Assembly: GCF_030678915.1 (NCBI RefSeq)
Contig: NZ_JAUUTZ010000004.1
Location: 179,773 to 243,772, forward strand
Source: Paracoccus wurundjeri
Lineage (GTDB): Bacteria > Pseudomonadota > Alphaproteobacteria > Rhodobacterales > Rhodobacteraceae
DNA length: 64,000 nt
Reading direction: 5' to 3'
In this document: piece after piece, positions 50,823 through 60,084 of the stretch
How positions within the stretch are numbered: the first letter of the stretch is position 1
Layout: each line of letters opens with the position of its first letter
Position numbers and translations under genes: made by a program
Notes under the pieces: model-generated
What the model was told of the DNA's origin: nothing
Seen by the model: the letters and a program-made list of their open reading frames with translations, nothing else
Database searches by the model: none

Positions 50823-52690
50823 GCGGATTCCTTGATTGCGCTGTTCAGGGCGGCCGCCAGACGGGCGGCGGTGAAAGGCTTGGTCAGGACCTGCCCGGAA
50901 ATCGAACGCCGCAGCGGGTCATCCTGCGGTACGGAACTCATCAGCACGATCGGCAGGCCCGCGCCCGTCAGATCGAGTCCAAGCCCGTCGCCCAGATGGA
51001 TATCCGACAGGATCATCGTCAATCCCGGCAGATCTGTCATCCTGCGAGCCTCTGTCAGGCTGCCTGCCTCGATGACGGAATGTCCCAGACTGGTCAGCTG
51101 GCTCCGGATATCGGTGCGGATCGTATCGTCATCCTCGACCAGCAGGATCATCTGCGGCGTAACCGGGCGGTATGGCAGGCGCAGGCTGACCCGGGCACCT
51201 GTGGCGGTATTGTCCAGCCGCATGACCCCGTCGACCAGTTTGGTCTGGTCATAGACCATCGACAGACCAAGCCCCGAACCCTGTTCCTTCTTGGTGCTGA
51301 AAAAAGGCTCGGTTGCCCGTTTAAGCGCTTCGTTCGAGAAGCCGGGACCGGTATCGGTGACGGCGATTTCGATCCAGTCGCCACCGATCTGTGCGGTCAG
51401 ATCGATTTGTCCCGGCCCATCAAGCGCGGCATTCGCGTTGAGGATCAGGTTCAGAAGCGAATCCTGCAAGGCATCAGGATCAAGAAGCAGCGGCGCATCC
51501 GGCAAGCTGGCGGCCAGGACAAGTGTCACCCCCTCATGAAGCGACGGGCGGGCGAGTGTCACCACCTCGTTCAGAAGTGGGCGCAGCTCCACGGGTTGCA
51601 ACGCGATTTCGCGGGGACCGCTGATCTTGGCAAGCCGATCCAGAAGCGAGGCGCCACGGCGAGCCGCGGCCAAGGTCGCCTTTACGTCTTCGGCTGCCTC
51701 TGCTGGCAAGGCCATCGAGGCGAGCCGTCCCTGAAGGCCGAGGATGATCGTCAGCAGATTGCCGAAATCATGCGCCATTCCCGAGGTCAGCCCGGCGGCA
51801 AGGCTGCGCTTGCTGGCATGCGTCAGTGCTTCGCGTGCCTGCACCTCGGCGCTGACATCGGTCGACAGGACATAGACCCCTTGCCCCAGACGGTCAGGCG
51901 TAAGCGCGATGCGAACACGATGTCCCGACGGTCTGTGGGTCATTTCGAAGACCTGCGCTTCTCCGGCCAGCGTACGGTCGATCCACGGTTGCAGGGTTGC
52001 GAAAGTCTCGGCCCCCAGCGCTTCGGCAACCGTGCTTCCGATCACCTTGCCAGTACTGCCGGGAAAGACCGTCGGTTGCTGGTGGTTCGAGAATGTATAG
52101 CGATAAGCGGCATCCAGATGCGCGATATGCGCGGGCACCATCTCGGTCACTTGCCGGGTACGGGCTTCGATCTGCGTCAGAACCCGCTGTGCTTCCTGCA
52201 GGGCGGCATTGGCTGCGGCCAGTTCGCGATTGGCACTGGCAAGCCGTTCGGTATGATCCAGCAATTGCTCGGACAATTCCTCGGACCGGGTACGCAGCAG
52301 GGATTCCTGCTTTTTGCTATGGGTGATGTCGGTATAGACGGTGACCCAGCCGCCTTGCGACAGTGGGGCGCCCTCGACCGCGATCCAGTGGCCATTGGCG
52401 CGCTGACGCTCGAAGTAATGCGGCTCGAACGCGCGGGCCTGTTCCACGCGCGAGGCGACGGCCGCCCGGGGGTCGTCCTGGGGACCATAATCGCCGCGAT
52501 TGACCATGTGGCGGATGGTATCCTCGAAGCTGGTGCCGGGCTTCACGAGTTCGTCGGGCAGATCGAACATGCTTTGATATTGCCGGTTCGCTACTGCCAG
52601 ACGCAGATCGGCGTCGAAGATCGACAATGCCTGACCGATGAGGTTCAGGCCCGAGCGGGTCAGATCATCGCGCATCTCAGTTGGCGTCAT
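50819..52690 (-). CDS. Hybrid sensor histidine kinase (PAS-PAS-kinase-receiver)
   Basis: 623 residues with no transmembrane segment, so probably cytosolic. A PAS-like domain with PAS-7 character (residues about 15-125, LSIFDADLRLAVANRQY) is followed by a coiled coil (130-180) and a second PAS-like region (185-285). The phosphoacceptor is H307 in SGMAHDFGNLLTIILG. The ATPase has the N-box near N418-420, GPGFS and GSGLGLSMVYD. The C-terminal receiver has EDDD near 519-522 and D563 in SDIHLGDG. Co-translated with the OmpR-type regulator. A soluble intracellular signal is inferred; its identity is unknown. Confidence 0.9.
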   Translation of the reverse strand: MTPTEMRDDLTRSGLNLIGQALSIFDADLRLAVANRQYQSMFDLPDELVKPGTSFEDTIRHMVNRGDYGPQDDPRAAVASRVEQARAFEPHYFERQRANGHWIAVEGAPLSQGGWVTVYTDITHSKKQESLLRTRSEELSEQLLDHTERLASANRELAAANAALQEAQRVLTQIEARTRQVTEMVPAHIAHLDAAYRYTFSNHQQPTVFPGSTGKVIGSTVAEALGAETFATLQPWIDRTLAGEAQVFEMTHRPSGHRVRIALTPDRLGQGVYVLSTDVSAEVQAREALTHASKRSLAAGLTSGMAHDFGNLLTIILGLQGRLASMALPAEAAEDVKATLAAARRGASLLDRLAKISGPREIALQPVELRPLLNEVVTLARPSLHEGVTLVLAASLPDAPLLLDPDALQDSLLNLILNANAALDGPGQIDLTAQIGGDWIEIAVTDTGPGFSNEALKRATEPFFSTKKEQGSGLGLSMVYDQTKLVDGVMRLDNTATGARVSLRLPYRPVTPQMILLVEDDDTIRTDIRSQLTSLGHSVIEAGSLTEARRMTDLPGLTMILSDIHLGDGLGLDLTGAGLPIVLMSSVPQDDPLRRSISGQVLTKPFTAARLAAALNSAIKESA

Positions 52691-52882
52691 TCGTGTTTCT
52701 GTCCTCCGCAGACCTGATTAGCACCGGTTCAGGTTCAAATGGAAATGTTTCAATCGAAGCGGTGTAACAATTCGTAGGATTCGCGCAAAACTGCGGTAAA
52801 GATTGCTGGCAAATGTGATCGTCAACCGGGGTGGGAGGCGCTTCGGCAGACATGCGGTAAACGCATGCGACAGGGAGGAGAC

Positions 52883-54859
52883 ATGACGGACCAGCAGACG
52901 CTTGCGGGCGCGTTGCATTCGATTCCTGCACTTCTGGCGCGGAATGTGGCCCGCTTTGGCGACAGGCCCGCCTATCGGGAAAAAGAATTCGGCATCTGGC
53001 AAAGCTGGACCTGGGCAGAGGCGGCCGAAGAAATCAGGGCGCTTGCACTCGGGATGCTGGTTCTCGGTCTCAGACAGGGCGATTACGTGGCTGTCATCGG
53101 CCGGAATCGTCCCGCGCATTACTGGAGCATGATCGCTGCTCAGATGTGCGGGGCGATTCCGGTACCGCTGTATCAGGACGCGGTGGCGGAAGAGATGGCT
53201 TATGTGCTGGAGCATTGCGGCGCGCGCTTCGTGATCTGCGGCGATCAGGAGCAGGTGGACAAGGTTCTGGAGGTCGAAGAATCCGTCAAGGGGGTCGAGC
53301 GGATCCTTTATAACGACAAGCGCGGGATGCGGAAATACGACCATTCCCGTATGAATTCCATTGCCGATACGCAGGATCAGGGTCGGGCGGCGGAACCCCG
53401 GCTGGGGCTTGAACTGGACGCGCGTATTGCTGCACTGGATGAGAGCAGCATCTGCGTGATGTTGTATACTTCGGGAACGACGGGCAAGCCCAAGGGAGTG
53501 GTGCTGTCCAATCGCAATATTATCGAGACGGCGAAGAATACCTGCGATTTCGACCGCCTGACCATGCGCGAGGAAATCGTCGCCTATCTGCCGATGGCAT
53601 GGGTGGGCGATTTCATCTTTTCGATGGGGCAGGCGCTTTGGGCTGGTTTTACTGTCAATTGCCCCGAAAGCGCGCATACGATGGCGACGGATACGCGCGA
53701 AATCGGCCCGACTTATTTCTTTGCGCCGCCACGGGTCTTTGAAGGGCAACTGACCTCGGTGATGATCCGGATGGAGGATGCCGGGCGGATCAAGAAATGG
53801 CTGTTCGACCGGTTCATGAAGATCGCGCGGCGCGTTGGACCGGCGCTTCTGGATGAGGAAACCGTCGGATTCACGGATCGGTTGGCATATGGGCTGGGCA
53901 AGCTGCTGGTTTACGGGCCGCTGAAGAATACGCTGGGCTATAGTCGTATCAGGGTCGGATACACCGCCGGCGAGGCGATCGGCCCCGAGATTTTCGATTT
54001 CTACCGCAGTCTGGGTATCAATCTGAAACAGCTATACGGCCAGACCGAAGCCTCGGTGTTCATAACCCAGCAGCCAGATGGCCAGGTACGTTCCGATACG
54101 GTCGGTGTGCCGTCTCCCGAGGTCGAGGTGAAGATTGCCGAGAATGGCGAGGTCTTCTATCGCAGCCCCGGCACTTTCGTTGAATATTACAAGAACCCGG
54201 ACAGCACCGCCTCGACCAAGGATCCTGACGGATGGGTCGCGACGGGCGATGCAGGCTTTTTCGAGGAATCGACCGGACATCTGCGCATCATCGACCGGGC
54301 CAAGGATGTGGGCAAGATGGCCGATGGCAGTATGTTTGCGCCGAAATACGTTGAAAACAAACTGAAATTCTTTCCAAATATTCTTGAGGCAGTCGTGCTT
54401 GGGAATAATCGCGACTATTGCACGGCGATGATCAATATCGATCTGAACGCTGTCGGCAATTGGGCCGAGCGGAACAATATCGCCTATGCCTCCTATCAGG
54501 AACTGGCCGCGCATCCGCAGGTCTATGCCACGATCAAATCCCATGTCGAAGAGGTCAACGCCTCGGTCGCCGGTGACGAGATGTTGTCCAACTGCCAGAT
54601 TCACCGCTTTCTTGTGCTGCACAAGGAACTCGACCCCGACGATGGCGAGATGACGCGCACCCGCAAGGTTCGCCGCGCCGTCATCAGCGAGAAATTCGCC
54701 GATCTGGTCGGGGCTCTCTATGATGGTTCAGACGGTATCTATACCGAAACCGAAGTGACTTATGAGGATGGCCGCAAGGGCAAGATAAAGGCGACGCTAA
54801 GGATCGAGGATGTGCAGGTCTTCGGTGATGCGGTGCAGCAGAAGGTGGCGGCGCAATGA
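52883..54859 (+). CDS. Long-chain-type acyl-CoA synthetase (AMP-forming)
   Basis: A 658-residue adenylate-forming enzyme. Motif A3 is LYTSGTTGKPKGVVLSN; others are YGQTEASVFITQQ, WVATGDAGFF and the hinge IIDRAKDVGKMADG. It activates a fatty, branched or aromatic acid as its CoA ester. ATG 52883 follows AGGGAGGAGAC. It overlaps livG by 4 bp and heads a transporter operon whose last gene is a second adenylating-type enzyme, so it may activate the imported substrate. Confidence 0.88.
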   Translation: MTDQQTLAGALHSIPALLARNVARFGDRPAYREKEFGIWQSWTWAEAAEEIRALALGMLVLGLRQGDYVAVIGRNRPAHYWSMIAAQMCGAIPVPLYQDAVAEEMAYVLEHCGARFVICGDQEQVDKVLEVEESVKGVERILYNDKRGMRKYDHSRMNSIADTQDQGRAAEPRLGLELDARIAALDESSICVMLYTSGTTGKPKGVVLSNRNIIETAKNTCDFDRLTMREEIVAYLPMAWVGDFIFSMGQALWAGFTVNCPESAHTMATDTREIGPTYFFAPPRVFEGQLTSVMIRMEDAGRIKKWLFDRFMKIARRVGPALLDEETVGFTDRLAYGLGKLLVYGPLKNTLGYSRIRVGYTAGEAIGPEIFDFYRSLGINLKQLYGQTEASVFITQQPDGQVRSDTVGVPSPEVEVKIAENGEVFYRSPGTFVEYYKNPDSTASTKDPDGWVATGDAGFFEESTGHLRIIDRAKDVGKMADGSMFAPKYVENKLKFFPNILEAVVLGNNRDYCTAMINIDLNAVGNWAERNNIAYASYQELAAHPQVYATIKSHVEEVNASVAGDEMLSNCQIHRFLVLHKELDPDDGEMTRTRKVRRAVISEKFADLVGALYDGSDGIYTETEVTYEDGRKGKIKATLRIEDVQVFGDAVQQKVAAQ

Positions 54860-55668
54860 ATACGCAGACGGATATCGCCACAGCCGGCCGTCAGCTTGGC
54901 GGCACCTTGATGGAGCTGAGGAATATCACCCTGCGTTTCGGCGGCGTCGAGGCGATCAAGAATATCAGTTTTGACATTCGCGAGGGCGAGATCCGCGCGA
55001 TCATTGGGCCGAATGGCGCCGGAAAATCCTCGATGCTCAACGTGATCTCGGGCTTTTATGTTCCTCAGGAGGGCGAGGTCTGGTTCCGGGGCGAGCGGCG
55101 CGGACCGGTCAAACCCTATGAGGTAGCCCGGCTGGGTATCGCCCGGACCTTCCAGAATATCGCCCTGTTCGACGGGATGAGCGTGCTGGATAATATCATG
55201 ACAGGGCGCCTGCACCGGATGAAGGCGGGATTTCTGTCGCAGGCGCTGTGGTGGGGGCTAGCGGAGCGCGAGGAGATCGAGAATCGCGCTCAGGTCGAGC
55301 GGATCATCGACTTTCTGGAAATCCAGAATATTCGCAAGACGCCGGTCGGACGGCTACCCTACGGGCTGAAGAAGCGGGTCGAGCTGGCCCGCGCGCTGGC
55401 CGCCGAGCCGCAGCTTTTGCTGCTGGACGAGCCGATGGCGGGAATGAATGTCGAGGAAAAGGAAGACATGTCGCGCTTCGTCCTTGATGTGAATGACGAG
55501 TTCGGGACCACCATCGCGCTGATCGAACATGACATGGGTGTCGTCATGGATCTTTCGGACCGCGTGGTGGTGATGGATTACGGCCGCAAGATAGGCGATG
55601 GCTCGCCCGATGAGGTTCGGAACAATCAAGAGGTTATCGATGCCTATCTGGGGGTGGCGCATGACTGA
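54856..55668 (+). CDS. livG: Branched-chain amino-acid-type ABC ATPase (LivG)
   Basis: A 270-residue ATPase: Walker A IGPNGAGKSSM, LivG-typical FQNIALFDGMSVLDNIM, a modified signature LPYGLKKRVELARAL, Walker B LLLLDEPMAGMN and switch LIEHDMGVVMD. With LivF it energises LivHM. Coupled to the acyl-CoA synthetase upstream. The substrate may be an acid rather than leucine, given the flanking CoA-ligase-type genes. Confidence 0.9.
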   Translation: MNTQTDIATAGRQLGGTLMELRNITLRFGGVEAIKNISFDIREGEIRAIIGPNGAGKSSMLNVISGFYVPQEGEVWFRGERRGPVKPYEVARLGIARTFQNIALFDGMSVLDNIMTGRLHRMKAGFLSQALWWGLAEREEIENRAQVERIIDFLEIQNIRKTPVGRLPYGLKKRVELARALAAEPQLLLLDEPMAGMNVEEKEDMSRFVLDVNDEFGTTIALIEHDMGVVMDLSDRVVVMDYGRKIGDGSPDEVRNNQEVIDAYLGVAHD

Positions 55669-55692
55669 CATGCAGACAGGGGAGGCAGGCCG

Positions 55693-56676
55693 ATGGACCA
55701 ACTGATCTTCGCCGCCGAGGTGTTCATGAACGGCCTGATGACCGGCGTGATGTATGCGCTTGTCGCCCTGGGTTTCGTGCTGATCTTCAAGGCGTCCGGC
55801 GTCTTCAACTATGCGCAGGGTGTGCTGGCCTTGTTCGCGGCGCTGACGCTGGTGGGAATACAGCAGGGACAGGTGCCTTTCGCGCATCTGATCAACTCGA
55901 TATTCGGCACTCATTTGGAATATTTCGGCTGGACCGTTCCCGTAGTTCTCGCGATCCTGTTGGCGGGTGCGGTCATGGTGCTGCTGGCCTTCCTGATCGA
56001 AAAACTGGTGCTTCAGCATCTGGTCGGACAGGAGCCGATCATCCTGTTCATGGCAACGATCGGGCTGGCCTATTTCCTGGAAGGGCTGGGCGATGTGATG
56101 TGGGGGGCGGATATCAAGAACCTGGATGTCGGGCTGCCGCAGGGAATCTCGGAAAGCATCGAGAGCGTCTCGGCGAACTGGTTCGGCTACGGATTCTTCA
56201 TTGACAGGCTCGATATCTGGGCCGCGATCATCGCGGCATTGCTGGTCACCGCCCTTGTCGCCTTCGCGCAATATACCAAGCAGGGCCGCGCCATGCGGGC
56301 AGTGGCCGATGACCATCAGGCGGCGCTGTCGGTGGGGATCTCGCTGCGCTTCATCTGGGTGATGGTCTGGTCGATCGCGGGTTTCGTGGCGCTTGTCGCC
56401 GGGATCATGTGGGGCACCAAATCCGGGGTTCAGTTCAGCCTTTCGCTGATCGCGTTGAAGGCATTGCCGGTGCTGATGCTTGGCGGGTTCACCTCGATTC
56501 CCGGTGCCATCGCGGGCGGGCTGATCATCGGCGTAGGCGAAAAGATGTTCGAATTCTTCGTCGGACCGATGATCGGTGGCGCGACCGAAAACTGGTTCGC
56601 CTATGTGCTGGCACTTTTGTTTCTCGTCTTCCGTCCGCAGGGGCTGTTCGGCGAGAGGATTATCGAAAGGGTCTGA
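55693..56676 (+). CDS. livH: Branched-chain-type ABC permease (LivH)
   Basis: A 327-residue permease with about eight helices. Family blocks are MNGLMTGVMYALVALGFVLI, VFNYAQGVLALFAA, AVADDHQAALSVGI (coupling loop) and VLMLGGFTSIPGAIAGGLII. It partners LivM. A 112-bp gap to livM contains a divergent inverted copy of the intergenic element. Confidence 0.9.
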   Translation: MDQLIFAAEVFMNGLMTGVMYALVALGFVLIFKASGVFNYAQGVLALFAALTLVGIQQGQVPFAHLINSIFGTHLEYFGWTVPVVLAILLAGAVMVLLAFLIEKLVLQHLVGQEPIILFMATIGLAYFLEGLGDVMWGADIKNLDVGLPQGISESIESVSANWFGYGFFIDRLDIWAAIIAALLVTALVAFAQYTKQGRAMRAVADDHQAALSVGISLRFIWVMVWSIAGFVALVAGIMWGTKSGVQFSLSLIALKALPVLMLGGFTSIPGAIAGGLIIGVGEKMFEFFVGPMIGGATENWFAYVLALLFLVFRPQGLFGERIIERV

Positions 56677-56692
56677 AGGATGGACAGGTTTG

Positions 56693-56730
56693 ATGCCTCC
56701 CGGCAGGGATGTTTGGGTGAAGAAGAAGCC
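56693..56730 (-). repeat. Possible divergent copy of the intergenic element (inverted)
   Basis: On the minus strand GGCTTCTTCTTCACCC is followed by AAACATCCCTGCCGGGAGGC. The pyrimidine tract, AAAYATCC core and GC-rich end recall copies A to C, but there is no clear hairpin or terminal CAGCGCCCC. Lies in the livH-livM gap. Confidence 0.3.
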
Positions 56731-56788
56731 GGACGGCCTTCTTCTGCATATGAATATCCAAATCCGGCAGATCGGGCAGGAGTGACAA

Positions 56789-57865
56789 ATGTTGTATCGT
56801 GAGGCCGGCGATTTCAAGACGAGCTATCGCGACGATGGCCAGACATTCCCGATCCGGCTGGACCGGGTCGCCTATTATGCCGTGGTGATCGTGGCCTTCA
56901 TGATCGTGCCCTTCGTCATCAACGACTATTGGGCGAATGCGGTTGTGGTGCCGTTCCTGATCTATGCCATTGCGGCATTGGGGCTGAACATCCTGACGGG
57001 ATATGCCGGGCAGGTCAGTCTTGGGACCGGCGGCTTCATGGCGGTGGGGGCTTATGCCGTTTACAAGCTGATGACCACCTTCCCCGAGATCAATATCGTC
57101 ATCCATATCCTGTTGGCCGGCGGCATCACCGCGATCGTCGGAATGCTGTTCGGGCTGCCTTCGTTGCGGATCAAGGGCTTTTACCTTGCTGTTGCGACGC
57201 TGGCCGCGCAGTTCTTTCTTGTCTGGCTCTTCAACAAGGTGCCGTGGTTCTACAATTATTCCGCATCGGGGCAGATCACGGCGCCGACGCGCACCGTATT
57301 TGGCCTTGCCGTGACCGGACCGTCGACCAGCGCTGCGGCGAAATATCTGATCTGCCTGGTGTTTGTTTTCATTCTGGCCTGGGTGGCGAGGAACCTGACT
57401 CGGGGAACGCTGGGCCGCAAATGGATGGCGATCCGCGATATGGATATCGCTGCCGAGATCATCGGGGTGAATCCCCTGACCGCCAAGCTTTCGGCATTTG
57501 CCGTATCGAGCTTTTTCGTTGGGGTCTCTGGGGCGTTGCTGTTCTCGGTCTATCTTGGGGCCGCGGAAGTGGGCGAGGCGTTCGGGATCAACAAGAGCTT
57601 CCTTGTTCTGTTCATGATCATCATCGGTGGGCTGGGCAGCATCTTTGGAAGCTTCGCGGGCGCGGCTTTCATGGTTCTGATGCCGGTGGTGCTGAAGAAC
57701 CTGCTGGTCGGGCAATTCGGCTGGGCCACTGATCTCGCAGCGCATTTCGAGTTGATGATCGTTGGTGCGCTGATCGTGTTCTTTCTGATTGCCGAACCGC
57801 ATGGGCTGGCGCGCCTTTGGGCACTGACCAAGGAAAAACTCCGGCTCTGGCCATTCCCGCATTAA
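56789..57865 (+). CDS. livM: Branched-chain-type ABC permease (LivM)
   Basis: A 358-residue permease with an N-terminal cytosolic part, then about ten helices. Blocks are YAIAALGLNILTGYAGQVSL, GFMAVGAYAVY, LPSLRIKGFYLAVATLA, WMAIRDMDIAAEIIGVNPL (coupling loop) and IGGLGSIFGSFAGAAFMVL. ATG 56789 follows GGCAGGAGTGACAA. Heterodimer partner of LivH. Confidence 0.9.
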   Translation: MLYREAGDFKTSYRDDGQTFPIRLDRVAYYAVVIVAFMIVPFVINDYWANAVVVPFLIYAIAALGLNILTGYAGQVSLGTGGFMAVGAYAVYKLMTTFPEINIVIHILLAGGITAIVGMLFGLPSLRIKGFYLAVATLAAQFFLVWLFNKVPWFYNYSASGQITAPTRTVFGLAVTGPSTSAAAKYLICLVFVFILAWVARNLTRGTLGRKWMAIRDMDIAAEIIGVNPLTAKLSAFAVSSFFVGVSGALLFSVYLGAAEVGEAFGINKSFLVLFMIIIGGLGSIFGSFAGAAFMVLMPVVLKNLLVGQFGWATDLAAHFELMIVGALIVFFLIAEPHGLARLWALTKEKLRLWPFPH

Positions 57866-57915
57866 TCTTAGTGACCGGGACAACCGGCCAATCTCAACTT
57901 TGGGGAGGAGACCCA

Positions 57916-59199
57916 ATGAAACGGAAATTTACTGCGCTTCTGACAGCCGGGATAATGGCGGCAAGCCCGGCATTGGCCGATCTGGTGGTGCCTAACCTAT
58001 CCTATCGCACAGGTGCATATGGGGCGAACGGTACCCAATATGCCGATGGTTTCAACGATTATTTCACTTTGCTGAACGAACGTGACGGCGGGATCGGCGG
58101 TGAGAAGATCCAGGTGCCGGAATGCGAGACGGCCTATAACACCGAAAAGGGCGTGGAATGCTACGAGGCGACCAAGGATTCGGGCGCATTGGTTTACAAC
58201 CCGCTTTCGACCGGGATCACTTATCAGCTTATTCCGAAAGTCTCGGTCGACAAGAAAGTCCTGTATACGCCGGGATATGGACGCACTTCGGCCAAGAATG
58301 GCAAGGTGTTCGAGTGGATTTTCAATGCCCCGGCGAATTACTGGGACGGGGCCTCTGTCGCGATCAAGTATCTGCTGGACGAGAATGGCGGCGATCTGAA
58401 CGGCAAGAAGATCGCCTTGGTCTATCATAATTCGGCCTATGGGAAGGAGCCGATCCGGACGCTTCAGGATCTGGCGGAAAAGCACGGTTTCGAACTGACC
58501 GAACTGCCGGTGGATGCGCCAGGACAGGAGCAGAAAAGCCAATGGCTCCAAATCCGCCGCGATCGCCCGGATTACGTCATCATGTGGGGTTGGGGCGTGA
58601 TGAATCAGGCGGCGATTCAGGAGGCGGCGAATATCCGTTTCCCGATGGAGAATTTCATCGGGATCTGGTGGTCAGGCTCCGAGGTTGATGTGAAGCCGGT
58701 GGGCGCCCAGGCGAACGGTTACAAGGCACTGACCTTCCACGGCGTCGGTACGGATTATCCGATCTATGACGACCTGCAGGAATATGTGATCGAGCCGGGC
58801 AAGGCCTCGCAGGGCGGCGAGCATGTCGGCTCGGTGCTGTATTCGCGCGGCATGTATGCGGCGCTGGTGATTTCCGAGGCGATCCTGAAGGCGCAGGAAC
58901 TTGCCGGGACCTCGGAGATCAATCCCGAGCAGCTGCGCGATGGTTTCGAGCAGCTTGACATCACGCCCGAACGGCTGACGGAGCTTGGCCTTCCCGATTT
59001 CGGTCCCGAGATCAAGATGACCTGCGACAATCACGGTGGCAGCGGAATGTCGCGGATGCAGCAATGGGATGCCGAGGCCGGCAAGTGGAACCTGATCACC
59101 GAATTCACCGAGCCGGATAAGGAGGTCCTCGAGCCGTTGATCACCGAGGACAGCGAGGCTTACGCCAAGGAGGCCGGGGTCACCCCGCGCGATTGCTGA
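57916..59199 (+). CDS. Branched-chain-type ABC substrate-binding protein (LivJ/K family)
   Basis: A 427-residue periplasmic binding protein with a signal peptide (MKRKFTALLTAGIMAASPAL, cut near ALA). The first lobe begins NLSYRTGAYGANGTQYADGF. ATG 57916 follows GGGGAGGAGACCCA. It is larger than amino-acid LivJ proteins (about 370 residues), like homologues assigned to aromatic or other acid uptake. It sits between livM and livF. Ligand not determined. Confidence 0.87.
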   Translation: MKRKFTALLTAGIMAASPALADLVVPNLSYRTGAYGANGTQYADGFNDYFTLLNERDGGIGGEKIQVPECETAYNTEKGVECYEATKDSGALVYNPLSTGITYQLIPKVSVDKKVLYTPGYGRTSAKNGKVFEWIFNAPANYWDGASVAIKYLLDENGGDLNGKKIALVYHNSAYGKEPIRTLQDLAEKHGFELTELPVDAPGQEQKSQWLQIRRDRPDYVIMWGWGVMNQAAIQEAANIRFPMENFIGIWWSGSEVDVKPVGAQANGYKALTFHGVGTDYPIYDDLQEYVIEPGKASQGGEHVGSVLYSRGMYAALVISEAILKAQELAGTSEINPEQLRDGFEQLDITPERLTELGLPDFGPEIKMTCDNHGGSGMSRMQQWDAEAGKWNLITEFTEPDKEVLEPLITEDSEAYAKEAGVTPRDC

Positions 59200-59253
59200 T
59201 GACATGCCCGGCGGCGGAGATTGCCGCCGGATCCCTATTGCCGGAGAAGGTCC

Positions 59254-60075
59254 ATGCTTGACGCCGAAGACGGTGAAGCCCTGCTGGAAGTCAATAATAT
59301 CGAGGTGATTTATAACCATGTCATTCTGGTTCTGAAGGGCGTCAGCCTTTCGGTTCCGAAGGGCGGGATCACCGCGTTGCTTGGTGGTAACGGGGCGGGC
59401 AAGACGACGACGCTGAAGGCGATCTCGAATCTTTTGGCCAGCGAGCGGGGAGAGGTGACAAAGGGCTCCATCCTCTATCGTGGCGAGCCGGTGGCGGCGC
59501 GAAATCCCGCGGCGCTGGTATCGCGTGGCGTCATTCAGGTGATGGAAGGGCGGCATTGTTTCGAACACCTGACCGTTGAAGAAAACCTGCTGACGGGTGC
59601 CTATACCCGCAAGGATGGCGGGGCGGCGATCAGGCGCGATCTCGAGATGGTCTATGATTATTTTCCCCGTCTGCGCGAGCGCCGCAAATCCCAGGCCGGC
59701 TATACTTCGGGCGGTGAGCAGCAGATGACCGCCATGGGACGTGCCCTGATGTCGCGCCCCGAGACGATTCTGCTGGACGAGCCTTCGATGGGGCTGGCTC
59801 CGCAACTGGTCGAGCAGATTTTCCAGATCGTAAAGGCGGTGAATGAGGGCGAGGGGGTGACCTTCCTTCTGGCCGAGCAGAACACCAATGTGGCGCTGCG
59901 CTATGCGCATTACGGCTATATCCTTGAAAATGGCCGGATCGTGATGGATGGTCCCGCTGCCGCCCTGCGCGAGAACCCGGATGTCAAGGAATTCTATCTG
60001 GGCATGTCGGATGAGGGCCGGAAATCCTTCCGCAATGTGCGCAGCTACCGCCGCCGCAAACGCTGGCTGGCGTAA
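59254..60075 (+). CDS. livF: Branched-chain-type ABC ATPase (LivF)
   Basis: A 273-residue ATPase: Walker A GGNGAGKTTTLKAIS, signature TSGGEQQMTAMGRALM, Walker B ETILLDEPSMGLAPQLV, switch LLAEQNTNVALRYA. ATG 59254 follows GGAGAAGGTCC; an in-frame start at 59221 lacks a site. The C-terminus carries a basic tail (RSYRRRKRWLA) beyond the usual LivF end. Confidence 0.9.
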   Translation: MLDAEDGEALLEVNNIEVIYNHVILVLKGVSLSVPKGGITALLGGNGAGKTTTLKAISNLLASERGEVTKGSILYRGEPVAARNPAALVSRGVIQVMEGRHCFEHLTVEENLLTGAYTRKDGGAAIRRDLEMVYDYFPRLRERRKSQAGYTSGGEQQMTAMGRALMSRPETILLDEPSMGLAPQLVEQIFQIVKAVNEGEGVTFLLAEQNTNVALRYAHYGYILENGRIVMDGPAAALRENPDVKEFYLGMSDEGRKSFRNVRSYRRRKRWLA

Positions 60076-60084
60076 GGAGCAACA

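Noticed and set aside
50996..52717. 573-codon plus-strand frame opposite the hybrid kinase
   Set aside because: Antisense shadow; all kinase and receiver motifs are on the minus strand.
55354..57916. Two long minus-strand frames (487 and 418 codons) opposite livG, livH and livM
   Set aside because: Gln/His/Arg/Asp-rich antisense of membrane-protein genes; no family recognisable.
58672..59910. 412-codon minus-strand frame opposite the Liv-type binding protein and livF
   Set aside because: Antisense shadow of two genes with clear motifs.
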